Of a stretch of DNA of 10,102 nt, positions 1-6,899 are shown piece by piece. Numbering within the stretch: position 1 is the first letter of the stretch; every line of letters starts with the position of its first letter. The stretch is from Candidatus Woesearchaeota archaeon (lineage in GTDB: Archaea; Nanobdellota; Nanobdellia; Woesearchaeales; UBA12501): positions 1 to 10,102 of the forward strand of contig JACQMX010000103.1 of the NCBI GenBank assembly GCA_016203375.1. The letters run 5' to 3'. The notes beneath the pieces are model-generated. The model was not told where the DNA came from. It saw only the letters and a list, made by a program, of their open reading frames with translations, and did not search any database. The translations under genes and the position numbers were made by a program.

Positions 1-135
1 AACGCCGATCAGATCAAGAAGAGAATAACGGCTAGTAAGCTTAGTAATCACATCACTAAAGCTTTCGTGAGGCTCCTTGAAAGCAGCGAGCCGTTCATAT
101 GCCTCATTGGTTACCGTAATACTTTTTGTTGCCAT
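1..135 (-). CDS. VapB-like antitoxin (DUF217 type), N-terminal part, runs off the window
   Basis: The minus strand opens with an ATG at 133-135 and stays open for 45 codons to the window edge. The peptide starts MATKSITVTNEAYERL and continues with an ESFSDVITKLTS segment. This is the hallmark N-terminus of the archaeal VapB/DUF217 antitoxin family: a short strand (SITVT), then a helix (EAYERLAAFK), then the E-SFSDVI turn and helix. In this family the N-terminal part binds DNA for autoregulation and the C-terminus blocks a PIN-domain VapC RNase. The toxin, if present, would lie to the left outside the window, because vapC usually follows vapB. A TATA box at 159-165 is centred 27 bases before the ATG, so the mRNA is probably leaderless. 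The family call rests on recognising the motif; the C-terminal half is not visible. Confidence 0.8.
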   Translation of the reverse strand, partial: MATKSITVTNEAYERLAAFKEPHESFSDVITKLTSRYSLLDLIGV

Positions 136-158
136 AGTATTATAAGTGTATGTACGTG

Positions 159-165
159 TATTTAA
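159..165 (-). promoter_or_regulatory. TATA box of the VapB-like gene
   Basis: TTAAATA on the minus strand, centred 27 bases upstream of the ATG at 135. This is the spacing expected for a leaderless archaeal transcript and matches most other genes in the window. Confidence 0.6.
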
Positions 166-212
166 GCCTTTCTGCAAAAAGAGGGAGAGATCTGGATCAA
201 GATGAAAATATC

Positions 213-223
213 AAAAACAAAAA
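213..223 (-). terminator. Oligo-T terminator after the winged-helix gene
   Basis: Reading the minus strand, TTTTTGTTTTT follows the stop codon at 243-245 by about 20 bases. Archaeal RNA polymerase terminates at such T-runs without a hairpin. Another T5 follows near 175-180. This separates the winged-helix gene from the antitoxin gene downstream. Confidence 0.5.
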
Positions 224-242
224 GAAGACAGAAAGGGATGCA

Positions 243-434
243 TTATCGCTTAAACATATACTTGAACATATTCCGCTTCGTGGTCTGATACTTGACAGAT
301 CTGCTCTCACGAAGCTTCTTGAGGCTCATGGTCACCGAACCAATGCTAATGCCGAGTTTCTGACTGAGCTCCTTCGATGTAAACCACTTCGTCGGATGCT
401 TCTGCAAAAAATCGTAAATATCCTGTTGTCCCAT
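243..434 (-). CDS. Small winged-helix DNA-binding protein (63 aa)
   Basis: A 63-residue protein that consists almost wholly of a winged helix-turn-helix. Helix 1 is about residues 2-12 (GQQDIYDFLQK). A WFTSKELSQKLGIS-IGSVTMSLKKLRE stretch at 17-43 forms helices 2 and 3, with the recognition helix at about 31-42. A basic, aromatic wing and tail covers 44-63 (SVKYQTTKRNMFKYMFKR). It resembles MarR/ArsR-like minimal regulators common in archaea, but I cannot name the family more precisely. It is likely a transcription factor acting on DNA as a dimer. I chose the ATG at 434 over a TTG at 446 because it follows a purine-rich GGGGG tract and because the first four residues of the longer form add nothing to the fold. 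The gene has its own TATA box and a short leader. Its upstream region carries repeated CTTTATAT boxes that may be its own operators. The target is unknown. Confidence 0.75.
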   Translation of the reverse strand: MGQQDIYDFLQKHPTKWFTSKELSQKLGISIGSVTMSLKKLRESRSVKYQTTKRNMFKYMFKR

Positions 435-477
435 TTTTTCCCCCAATTAACCTCTCATTAGCGAGGAATGCGAGCTT

Positions 478-541
478 CTTTATATACCTTTCGGGTGAAA
501 TGGCTAAAAACGCTTTATATGTGTAATAAAGGCTTTATATG
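478..541. repeat. Three CTTTATAT boxes upstream of the winged-helix gene
   Basis: CTTTATAT occurs at 478-485, 513-520 and 533-540. The last two are extended to GCTTTATATG (512-521 and 532-541), exactly 20 bases apart, about two helical turns. The first overlaps the TATA box of the winged-helix gene. A related TTTTATATATAA lies at 545-556. They may be operators for autoregulation or alternative TATA boxes. The intergenic DNA is AT-rich, so chance contributes. Confidence 0.4.
480..486 (-). promoter_or_regulatory. TATA box of the winged-helix gene
   Basis: TATATAA on the minus strand, 49 bases (centre to A) before the ATG at 434. The transcript should start near 456-458, giving a leader of about 20 bases, unlike the leaderless neighbours. 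The predicted start coincides with a mini-ORF ATG at 458. Confidence 0.5.
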
Positions 542-563
542 GAGTTTTATATATAAATATTCT

Positions 564-576
564 AGAAAAAATAAAA
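564..576 (-). terminator. Terminator of the phosphoribosyltransferase gene
   Basis: On the minus strand the stop TGA (585-587) is followed by the palindrome GGCTAGCC (577-584), which carries a second in-frame stop TAG, and then by TTTTATTTTTTC. The T-rich run directly behind the gene is a good archaeal termination signal. Confidence 0.55.
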
Positions 577-584
577 GGCTAGCC

Positions 585-1232
585 TCATTCAGCTGCAGCC
601 GCCATGCCCTTTCCTACTAGTCTCGTAACCGTTTCCTGCTGTGAAAATTCAGTACAGTAGGGAGAAATCTTTGACCATGGAAACCGATACTTCATAAAAT
701 AAAACGTTTCATGGTCGAAAAGCTTTCCCGCAAAATCAATATACGGATTAGCCTCATGCGAATGCAATACTGCGGTTTGTAGGTGGGATGGATTCTTGTC
801 AGCCACCGCCTTAATGGCAGTTTCTAATGTTGCGCCGGAATATGAATCATCATCCACGATCAAGACGCGTCTATGAGCGATATCCGCTTCCTCTACATCA
901 CGTTCCACAGTCACACGAGGCGTATAGCCAAGAAGTCGAGCGAATCGATAAACGCCAACAAGTTCATCAATTTCGAATTTTCCGATTTTGATCCGATAAT
1001 GATTGATATCCATAGAGGTATAATCGCTATGTAAGGCATCAGCAACAGCTCTTGCTGGATAACCGCCGCCCGCCATAATGCCCACCACAACTTCAGGAGC
1101 ATAACCAGAATTTTTCACTTTTTGTATCAAAGACAACAATAATTTATCTGTTTCATGGCGAGTTAAAAAGGTAAACGCACCAAGTCGTTGAAATAATTTA
1201 CTTTCGATTTTATGGAGAAGATTTTGTGACAT
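585..1232 (-). CDS. Type I phosphoribosyltransferase, COG2236-like (purine salvage candidate)
   Basis: A 215-residue type I phosphoribosyltransferase. The PRPP-binding signature VLIVDDDSYSGATL is at residues 123-136, the diphosphate-binding loop VVVGIMAGGGYPAR at 48-61, and an aromatic FPWSK segment at 184-188. The FPW segment resembles the C-terminal hood of COG2236 hypoxanthine/xanthine-type transferases. These enzymes join PRPP to a free purine base in the cytosol to give the nucleotide and pyrophosphate; which base is used cannot be read here. The stretch at 77-121 between the two loops is long and charged. An ATG 13 codons upstream (1271) would leave only 7 bases from the preceding gene. 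I prefer the ATG at 1232 because a CTTTATAAG box lies 26 bases before it, inside the longer version. The gene thus has its own promoter, and an oligo-T terminator follows. The fold is near certain; the substrate is not. Confidence 0.85.
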   Translation of the reverse strand: MSQNLLHKIESKLFQRLGAFTFLTRHETDKLLLSLIQKVKNSGYAPEVVVGIMAGGGYPARAVADALHSDYTSMDINHYRIKIGKFEIDELVGVYRFARLLGYTPRVTVERDVEEADIAHRRVLIVDDDSYSGATLETAIKAVADKNPSHLQTAVLHSHEANPYIDFAGKLFDHETFYFMKYRFPWSKISPYCTEFSQQETVTRLVGKGMAAAAE

Positions 1233-1253
1233 AAAAGAAGAGGAAGTATAGTG

Positions 1254-1262
1254 CTTATAAAG
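1254..1262 (-). promoter_or_regulatory. TATA box of the phosphoribosyltransferase gene
   Basis: CTTTATAAG on the minus strand, centred 26 bases before the ATG at 1232. It decides the start, because it falls within codons 4-6 of the longer ORF that begins at 1271. Confidence 0.6.
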
Positions 1263-1278
1263 ATTTAGCATCCAAGAA

Positions 1279-1731
1279 TTATGGCATATATCTAATTTCC
1301 TGCCGAAGCTGGGCCTTGCTCTGTTGTCGTATCCGGGTAATCTTCAAAACCCCGTAGAGCGTGGCTAGAAGAACCATAACGAGCAGAAAGACGAAGACCT
1401 GCTTTAAGGGAAAGAGGAAATGAACAGGAAGAAATGTAATTGTAATAAAGTTAAGAGCAACTTTTAAGGCAAGCAAAGAAATGATAGGAACCAGCAAGGT
1501 ATAAACACCAGCGCTCTTGAGACATTTTGCCAGTTTGGTAGTGTCAGTAGTCATCTTTCGCATCTCGTTATATTTAGAAATATAAAACAAACCAGTCAGA
1601 AATGAGGAAAAGCCAAGAATTGCAATAAGAATAACAACCCATACCAGATTTGATAATGATGGCTCGCCCTGCGCCAATACGGTAGGCATTGACGCCAGGG
1701 AAAGCAAGGAAATGACCAACCTCTTTGTCAT
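1279..1731 (-). CDS. Small membrane protein with signal peptide and three helices, function unknown
   Basis: A 150-residue protein I do not recognise. It opens with a likely signal peptide, MTKRLVISLLSLASMPTVLA, with a possible cleavage after VLA at residue 20. Hydrophobic segments follow at about 29-51, 74-97 and 108-130, and then a basic cytoplasmic-looking tail (KITRIRQQSKAQLRQEIR). Between the first two helices is a charged, Thr/Lys-rich loop (52-72). If the signal peptide is cleaved, three helices remain; if it is a signal anchor, there are four. No enzyme motif is visible. A TATA box lies 26 bases before the ATG, so it is probably leaderless and transcribed apart from the GTPase gene upstream. 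Its stop lies 46 bases before the phosphoribosyltransferase start, and read-through is possible because no strong T-run separates them. Confidence 0.7.
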   Translation of the reverse strand: MTKRLVISLLSLASMPTVLAQGEPSLSNLVWVVILIAILGFSSFLTGLFYISKYNEMRKMTTDTTKLAKCLKSAGVYTLLVPIISLLALKVALNFITITFLPVHFLFPLKQVFVFLLVMVLLATLYGVLKITRIRQQSKAQLRQEIRYMP

Positions 1732-1753
1732 TTATTGTTTTAAATGAAAGGAG

Positions 1754-1760
1754 TATATAA
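1754..1760 (-). promoter_or_regulatory. TATA box of the small membrane protein gene
   Basis: TTATATA on the minus strand, centred 26 bases before the ATG at 1731, consistent with a leaderless transcript. Confidence 0.55.
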
Positions 1761-1774
1761 TCTTTGCGTTATTT

Positions 1775-2869
1775 CTAACTAATATGCAACTCCACAATAT
1801 CATTATCCACCAATTCATGATTTAGTAAAAAGCGCTGCCCGGGAAACTTTGATGATTTCCCCCACACTTTGGCGTACTTGAACTTGGTCACAAAATCGCG
1901 GTGCAATTTCTCACACATATCCTTGATCGACTGCCCTTTGCGCATGATCATAGGAACATCCATATCCGCTTTCTTGCCAACTTCCTTGCAATAAACGCGG
2001 ATGAAGTTGAGCTTGTCGAAGATCATGTCCTTCAACCTGTCAGTGTTTACCTTCTTATCCGCGGAGATGCAAAGATCAGGATTTACTTTATTGACAATTT
2101 TTTCTAATTCCTCTTCGCTCACAATATCAATTTTATTAACAACAACTATCGAAGGAATGTAAATCTTGTTCGCCTCAATAACATCAATCAATTGGTCCGC
2201 GGTGATATCTTCACGAATCAAAACATCCGCGTTAAAGGTGCGGAATTCTTTTAAGATGTCCATGACAGTACGATTATCAAGATGATTAAGTTTAACCGTG
2301 GTAGCAATACTGACTCCACCGCGAGCCTTCTTGGTAATCTTCACGTTTGGCTTTCGCTGATTTAAACGTAATCCTGAATCGTTAATCTCTTTTTGCAAAG
2401 CAGGAAGCTGCTCTGGCTTGTGGACATCCACCAGAACAAGCGCGAGATCAGCTGTTCTCATAACCGCCAGAACCTCTTTGCCGCGGCCTCTGCCGGATGC
2501 TGCGCCATGCACGATACCTGGAACATCAAGGATCTGGATTTTTGAGTTTTTGTATTCAAGCAAGCCGGGGATAACGTTAAGCGTGGTAAATTCATACGCG
2601 CCAACCTCAGACTCTGCGCCAGTGAGTGTATTTAATAGGGTCGATTTTCCCGAAGAAGGAAAACCAACAAGAACAACGGTCGCATCGCCTGTTTTCTTGA
2701 CCGAGTATCCCTCCCCTTTCTTCCCGCCAGAGCTGCGCTTCACTTGCTCTTCTCGAAGACGAGCTATCTTGGCGCGCACCAAGCCATAATGATGCTGTGT
2801 ACGCTTATTGTACTGCATCTTGGCAAGTTCATCTTCAAACTGTTTAATTTGGTCGTTGTAGTCTGGCAT
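1775..2869 (-). CDS. DRG/Rbg-family GTPase with TGS domain
   Basis: A 364-residue OBG-superfamily GTPase of the DRG/Rbg type, the usual archaeal length. The order is: a basic N-terminal helical region (1-60); G1 P-loop GFPSSGKST (69-77); G3 DVPG (115-118) followed by the glycine-rich GAASGRGRGKEV; a DRG-specific insert of about 160-240 that interrupts the G domain; G4 NKID (245-248); G5 SADK (269-272); and a C-terminal TGS domain from about 288, rich in basic residues (KFKYAKVWGKSSKFPGQRF). In eukaryotes DRG proteins bind translating ribosomes and help resolve stalls, and a ribosome-linked role is likely here. The ATG at 2869 is chosen over a TTG at 2875 because the TATA box is 27 bases before the ATG. 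The gene directly follows IleRS on the same strand but has its own promoter in the 56-base gap. Confidence 0.95.
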   Translation of the reverse strand: MPDYNDQIKQFEDELAKMQYNKRTQHHYGLVRAKIARLREEQVKRSSGGKKGEGYSVKKTGDATVVLVGFPSSGKSTLLNTLTGAESEVGAYEFTTLNVIPGLLEYKNSKIQILDVPGIVHGAASGRGRGKEVLAVMRTADLALVLVDVHKPEQLPALQKEINDSGLRLNQRKPNVKITKKARGGVSIATTVKLNHLDNRTVMDILKEFRTFNADVLIREDITADQLIDVIEANKIYIPSIVVVNKIDIVSEEELEKIVNKVNPDLCISADKKVNTDRLKDMIFDKLNFIRVYCKEVGKKADMDVPMIMRKGQSIKDMCEKLHRDFVTKFKYAKVWGKSSKFPGQRFLLNHELVDNDIVELHIS

Positions 2870-2892
2870 GAGCAAATTACGAGAAAAAGAGG

Positions 2893-2899
2893 TTTAAAT
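2893..2899 (-). promoter_or_regulatory. TATA box of the DRG GTPase gene
   Basis: ATTTAAA on the minus strand, centred 27 bases before the ATG at 2869. It supports that ATG over the TTG two codons upstream. Confidence 0.6.
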
Positions 2900-2912
2900 A
2901 GTTATGGGAGGC

Positions 2913-2919
2913 AAAAAAA
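2913..2919 (-). terminator. Oligo-T terminator of the IleRS gene
   Basis: A run of seven T on the minus strand lies 6 bases after the IleRS stop (2926-2928) and upstream of the GTPase TATA box, which separates the two transcription units. Confidence 0.55.
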
Positions 2920-2925
2920 CGAGGC

Positions 2926-5900
2926 TTAGTGGGTGTCGATAAATACGCCAAATACTGCGCCTTTCACATTCTCCTCTCTTACAAACTTGTGCTTTTTCGC
3001 TGGCTCAATGGAAGAAACTCTTATCGTCTTCGCGCCAACCTTTTCCTTAATGGGCTCTTGCCATGGAAGGAGGCTCTTGATGAAGACCTCGCTTGTTTTG
3101 ATATGCAGGGTGATGATATCACGCTTTTGCAGGCCCATGTCTTTTCTTGCCGCCTGCACTCTACGCATAAGCTCTCGCGCATATCCTTCAGCTTCAAGCT
3201 CTGGAGTGCGATCCTTGTTCAAATAAATAAGCGCACCGCGTGCTTCCGTCTCAAGGTATGGCGCTGGGACATCTCGTGAGACAAGCAAGTGTTCTCGTAA
3301 AATCTTTGCTTCATCACCGTTAAAGCGAACCTTATGGAAGCCTTCTTCTCGAATATGTTTCATGATAGTTTCTGGACTGTCTATGGTGAGACGCGCAATG
3401 ATCTTCGGCGTCTTATCGCCAAATTCCTTGCCTATTTTGTTGTAATCCGCCTTGACGAGCTCGCGAACACCAGGCAAGCTCGCCTGAACCGTAAGCGTTT
3501 TGACATTGGTTTGGACCATGATAAGATCCTTGAGCTTTTCTACCGCCTTCTTGAGGTTTTCATCCGCAGTTACCATAACCACTCCTTTCATCGGCCATCG
3601 CACACCAAGTTGTATCTTTTCACGCGCGGCAAGGATGGCCTGTACCATTCCCTGCGCAGTATCCATAACTTTCTCCAAGTCAGCGTCCATTTCTTTTGGA
3701 GTTACCTTTGGCCAATCGTGTAGGAAGATGCTCAGCTTTGCTAAACCAAACTCTTCCCGGAGATTGAGATAGATCCGCTCAGAGACAAATGGGGCGATGG
3801 GCGCGAAAAGCTTGAGACAATCCATAAACACCCTATAGATAGTATGCAAGACAAGTTGTTTTTCCGTCTCATCGCCAGTCGCGGCTTTCTCGCGCACCAG
3901 CTGAATATAGGTGCGAGAAAGCTCGAGGAACAACTCTTCAACAACCCATGGTGTCTCATTAATACGATATTCCTCAAACTGTTGCGTGACATTTTTGATA
4001 GTCGAATTAAGTTTAGAGATGATATACTTCTCTTCTGGACCGGAAAGGTTACGCACCATCTTGTCGTCAATCTCTTCTGGATTCACGCCAATGGTCTTGG
4101 AAAGATCAATAAGGTACTTGTGCAAATTCCACAACACACCAATGTTCTTGTGCTTCAGCTTCATATCATCAAAGTTGTAATTGAGATCCACTGCTGGAGC
4201 CGCGCCGCCGATGGCATAGTATCGAAACGTATCCGCGCCATATTCCTTGATCACTTCCTCTGGTAGAATGTAATTGCCCAATGACTTGGACATCTTTCTG
4301 CCAAGAGCATCCTGCACAAAACCGTGCATGTACACCGCCTTAAATGATGGCCGACGCATACTCATCATAGAAGCGACCATGAGCAGATTGAACCAGCCAC
4401 GGATTTGATCTTTACCCTCAAGGATAAAATCAGGCGGAAACATCTTCTTAAACAAGTCCGTTTTCTGCGGATAGTCGAGGCAGTTCCACGATGCGCATCC
4501 GGCATCCACCCATACGTCGAGGATGTCTGGAATGCGCTCCTTGACGCCACCGCAAGAGCATTTGATAGTTATTTCATCTATCCAAGGCAGATGAAGCTCC
4601 TTGATCTTCTTCTTGCTGAGCTTTTCCAATTCCGCCACCGTAGACACAACAGTATAATTTTCGCATTTGGCGCACTTCCACACAGGCAATGGAGTGCCCC
4701 AATAGCGCTGCTTGGTGATGGAGTTATCACGCAAGTTCTTGAGCCAAGAATTGAAGGCGTTATACGCGGCCTGTGGAATCCAATAAACCTTGTCATTAAG
4801 CTTGATCATTTCATCTTTCAGGTCCTCAACCTTGAAGAACCATTGCTTTGTGGTGCGGAAAATAACAGGCTTATGGCATCGCCAGCAATGTGGGTACTCG
4901 TGCTCAACATCCGTTTCTTCGATAACCATGCCTGTTGCTTTCAAGGCGTCGCGAAAGCGATCATCATCCGCTCGCGCGCGCCAGCCAGAAAATTTACCCA
5001 TGTCTTGGAAAACACCTTTTTCATCCACGCGATTAAACGGCGGCAAGCCATTGCGATGGCCAACTTCATAGTCCTCTGGACCGCAGCCAGGAGCACAATG
5101 GACAAGACCTGAGCCCGCGCTTACATCAACATATTCTTCAGAAAGAACAACCGTGTGAAGCTTTGGATTTGCATGCAATTCTTTGAAATATGCAATCTCT
5201 TTTTCGAGCGGGTGAACGTAGCGAAGCCCTTCAAGCGTATCGCCTTTAAACCCCTTAACAATCTCCATAGTTTTTCCAGCGACCGCCTGCACAACCATGC
5301 CGGCGAGGGCCTTTGCAAGAATCCAAATTTCATGCTTGCCTTTACCAATGTCGACTTTGGCGCGAACATACTCAAGTTCTGGATTTACCATGACGGCCAT
5401 GTTGAAAGGAATAGTCCAGGGAGTAGTTGTCCAGACAACAAGATACTCGTTTTCCTTGCCGGTTACAGGGAATTTCAGGAAAATGGAAGTATCTTTCACA
5501 CTTTGATACTCAAGCTCGTGCTTCGCGACAACGCTCGCGCAATCCGCGCACCAGGTCATGGTACGCACACCTTCATACAAGCGCTTGTTCTCGTCTGCCT
5601 TTTTAATCAGCCACCATTCGCCTTCGATAAATTCTTTCGTGATGGATTGATAAGCATTCTTGAAATCCATCCAGACGCCAAGACGGATGAAATCTTGGTT
5701 CATGACGAGCATGTTTTCAACGCAAAGCTTCTCACATTCCTTGACAAATTTGCCCACGCCAAACTTGAGAATGTCTTCCTTACCTTTCAAGCCGAGCTTT
5801 TTTTCTGTGGCATGTTCTGTTGGTAAGCCATGCATGTCGTAGCCAGCTCTATCCCAAACATTAAAGCCGGCCATGCGCTTATAGCGGAGAACCGCGTCTT

Positions 5901-6090
5901 TCAATGCCTTATTCCAGGCAGTTCCAATATGAACCTTACCCGATGTATATGGTGGACCATCGAGAAAATAGAAGATTTTTCCCTTTTTTCCTTTTGCTTT
6001 GGCCTTTTGGTAAACCTTATTCTTTTCCCAATAGGTCACTATCTCTGGTTCTAGCGTCTGAGGATCATAATTGCCAAGGGTGCTTGCCAT
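2926..6090 (-). CDS. ileS: Isoleucyl-tRNA synthetase
   Basis: A 1054-residue class I aminoacyl-tRNA synthetase that charges tRNA-Ile in the cytosol; the length is normal for the archaeal/eukaryotic type. The HIGH motif appears as HIGT at 54-57 within GPPYTSGKVHIGTAWNKA. KMSKS is at 599-603 (GRKMSKSLGN). The CP1 editing domain shows TTTPWTIPFN (221-230) and GSGLVHCAPGCGPEDY (327-341), the segment that clears misactivated valine. Cysteine pairs at HCWRC (401-405), CAKC (473-476) and CSC (511-513) are likely zinc-binding. The isoleucine-type active-site segment RGWFNLL is at 564-570. The anticodon-binding helical bundle starts near 690 (LFAPIAPFVSERIY at 761-774), followed by a long C-terminal tRNA-binding extension. 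The ATG at 6090 has a TATA-like box 27 bases upstream. The gene is divergent from uS7 across a 126-base gap. No frameshift or missing motif is seen. Confidence 0.97.
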   Translation of the reverse strand: MASTLGNYDPQTLEPEIVTYWEKNKVYQKAKAKGKKGKIFYFLDGPPYTSGKVHIGTAWNKALKDAVLRYKRMAGFNVWDRAGYDMHGLPTEHATEKKLGLKGKEDILKFGVGKFVKECEKLCVENMLVMNQDFIRLGVWMDFKNAYQSITKEFIEGEWWLIKKADENKRLYEGVRTMTWCADCASVVAKHELEYQSVKDTSIFLKFPVTGKENEYLVVWTTTPWTIPFNMAVMVNPELEYVRAKVDIGKGKHEIWILAKALAGMVVQAVAGKTMEIVKGFKGDTLEGLRYVHPLEKEIAYFKELHANPKLHTVVLSEEYVDVSAGSGLVHCAPGCGPEDYEVGHRNGLPPFNRVDEKGVFQDMGKFSGWRARADDDRFRDALKATGMVIEETDVEHEYPHCWRCHKPVIFRTTKQWFFKVEDLKDEMIKLNDKVYWIPQAAYNAFNSWLKNLRDNSITKQRYWGTPLPVWKCAKCENYTVVSTVAELEKLSKKKIKELHLPWIDEITIKCSCGGVKERIPDILDVWVDAGCASWNCLDYPQKTDLFKKMFPPDFILEGKDQIRGWFNLLMVASMMSMRRPSFKAVYMHGFVQDALGRKMSKSLGNYILPEEVIKEYGADTFRYYAIGGAAPAVDLNYNFDDMKLKHKNIGVLWNLHKYLIDLSKTIGVNPEEIDDKMVRNLSGPEEKYIISKLNSTIKNVTQQFEEYRINETPWVVEELFLELSRTYIQLVREKAATGDETEKQLVLHTIYRVFMDCLKLFAPIAPFVSERIYLNLREEFGLAKLSIFLHDWPKVTPKEMDADLEKVMDTAQGMVQAILAAREKIQLGVRWPMKGVVMVTADENLKKAVEKLKDLIMVQTNVKTLTVQASLPGVRELVKADYNKIGKEFGDKTPKIIARLTIDSPETIMKHIREEGFHKVRFNGDEAKILREHLLVSRDVPAPYLETEARGALIYLNKDRTPELEAEGYARELMRRVQAARKDMGLQKRDIITLHIKTSEVFIKSLLPWQEPIKEKVGAKTIRVSSIEPAKKHKFVREENVKGAVFGVFIDTH

Positions 6091-6113
6091 AAGATTATCG
6101 ATAAACTACTGGT

Positions 6114-6120
6114 TAATAAA
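6114..6120 (-). promoter_or_regulatory. TATA box of ileS
   Basis: TTTATTA on the minus strand, centred 27 bases before the ATG at 6090, giving a leaderless transcript. A TTAATAAA reading on the plus strand overlaps it. Confidence 0.5.
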
Positions 6121-6128
6121 GGTTTTTA

Positions 6129-6188
6129 GCTGCCAAGGTGACTCGACAGCTTCGCTGCCTTGCGTTGCGGCAAAGCCACAACCTTTTT
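6129..6188. promoter_or_regulatory. Inverted repeats between the divergent ileS and uS7 promoters
   Basis: Two nested inverted repeats fill the space between the two TATA boxes. CAAGG (6134-6138) pairs with CCTTG (6158-6162) around CAGC-ttc-GCTG (6147-6157). Next, GTTGCGGC (6164-6171) and GCCACAAC (6175-6182) form an 8-base stem with one mismatch and a 3-base loop, followed by TTTTT at 6184-6188. On the plus strand the second unit looks like an intrinsic terminator. As DNA it abuts the uS7 TATA box and could be an operator. Neither predicted mRNA contains it. Confidence 0.35.
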
Positions 6189-6191
6189 AAA
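6185..6191 (+). promoter_or_regulatory. TATA box of the uS7 gene
   Basis: TTTTAAA, centred 29 bases before the ATG at 6217. It supports that start over the upstream in-frame ATG at 6160, which would place the promoter inside the gene. Confidence 0.6.
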
Positions 6192-6216
6192 CCCCCTGTT
6201 TTTCCTTTCACTAAAG

Positions 6217-6831
6217 ATGGCAACAGAAGCTAAAGCGAACATCAAAGCGTTTAATACATGGAACACAGAAGGCATCGCGGTAGATGATCCCGGCATTAAG
6301 CCATATGTAACCATCCAGCCACGATACGTTCCAAAAACTGGCGGCCGTTATGCAGGCAAGGACTTCTATAAATCCAAGACCTTCATTGTAGAACGCCTCA
6401 TCAATAAAGTCATGGTTCCTGGTCACAAGAGCAAGAAGCATTTTAGGACATCCGGCCACATGACGGGCAAAGCAAACACCGCATACCAAATTGTTTTCAA
6501 CGCCTTCAAAAAGATAGAAGCAAAAACAAAAAAGAATCCAATCGAGGTGTATGTAAAGGCTATCGAGAATGCCGCCCCTCGCGAGGAAATTATTACCATC
6601 GAATATGGTGGAGCGCGTTATCCAAAAGCAGTTGAGTGCGCGCCACAACGACGCATTGATTTAACCTTGCGTTATTTCACCCAAGGCGCGTTCCAGAAAT
6701 CATTCAACACAAAAAAGCATATTGAAGATTGCCTCGCGGATGAGATCGTTAACGCGTACCACTCAAGCCAAAATTCTTTGGCAATCGCGAAAAAGCTTGA
6801 GCTTGAACGACAGGCTGACGCGAGTAGATAA
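6217..6831 (+). CDS. rps7: Small ribosomal subunit protein uS7 (archaeal S7)
   Basis: A 204-residue archaeal uS7, a primary binder of the 3' major (head) domain of 16S rRNA next to the mRNA exit and E site. Family hallmarks are FIVERLINKVMVPG (56-69), the helix AYQIVFNAFKKIEAKTKKNPIEVYVKAIENAAPRE seen from residue 89 to 123, GGARYPKAVECAPQRRIDLTLR (131-152), and the conserved archaeal C-terminus KKLELERQADASR, which ends in SR as usual. A start 19 codons upstream would add a hydrophobic stretch unlike any uS7 and would span the promoter, so ATG 6217 is chosen. In most archaea uS7 sits in the str cluster with uS12 and EF-1A. Here it stands alone behind its own TATA box, divergent from ileS. 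Only a weak T-rich signal (around 6847-6855) follows the stop. Confidence 0.95.
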   Translation: MATEAKANIKAFNTWNTEGIAVDDPGIKPYVTIQPRYVPKTGGRYAGKDFYKSKTFIVERLINKVMVPGHKSKKHFRTSGHMTGKANTAYQIVFNAFKKIEAKTKKNPIEVYVKAIENAAPREEIITIEYGGARYPKAVECAPQRRIDLTLRYFTQGAFQKSFNTKKHIEDCLADEIVNAYHSSQNSLAIAKKLELERQADASR

Positions 6832-6869
6832 GCCAACAGATAAGCTGATTTTCTTATAGCACAGAAAAA

Positions 6870-6876
6870 TATATTA
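6870..6876 (+). promoter_or_regulatory. TATA box of the lipoprotein gene
   Basis: TATATTA, centred 27 bases before the ATG at 6900. This points to separate leaderless transcription rather than an operon with uS7. A second AT-rich patch (CTATAAAG) just before the ATG is too close to be the promoter. Confidence 0.5.
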
Positions 6877-6899
6877 ACGAGCTCTCGCTATAAAGAGAT

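Noticed and set aside
150..461. Plus-strand ORF of 103 codons opposite the winged-helix gene
   Set aside because: It is the antisense shadow of the winged-helix gene, which has a recognisable fold and promoter.
1233..1271. Longer phosphoribosyltransferase N-terminus, starting at 1271 and coupled by a 7-base gap to the membrane protein gene
   Set aside because: A good TATA box lies inside this extension at the right distance from the ATG at 1232; the first 13 residues do not resemble the fold.
4405..5112. Long plus-strand ORF (235 codons) within ileS
   Set aside because: It is the complement of conserved IleRS codons, with no family resemblance and no promoter.
5155..5826. Long plus-strand ORF (223 codons) within ileS
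   Set aside because: It is antisense to the editing and N-terminal domains of IleRS; its length reflects codon bias of the real gene.
6211..6648. Minus-strand ORF (145 codons) opposite uS7
   Set aside because: uS7 is certain on the other strand and the antisense peptide is Cys/Phe-rich without recognisable features.
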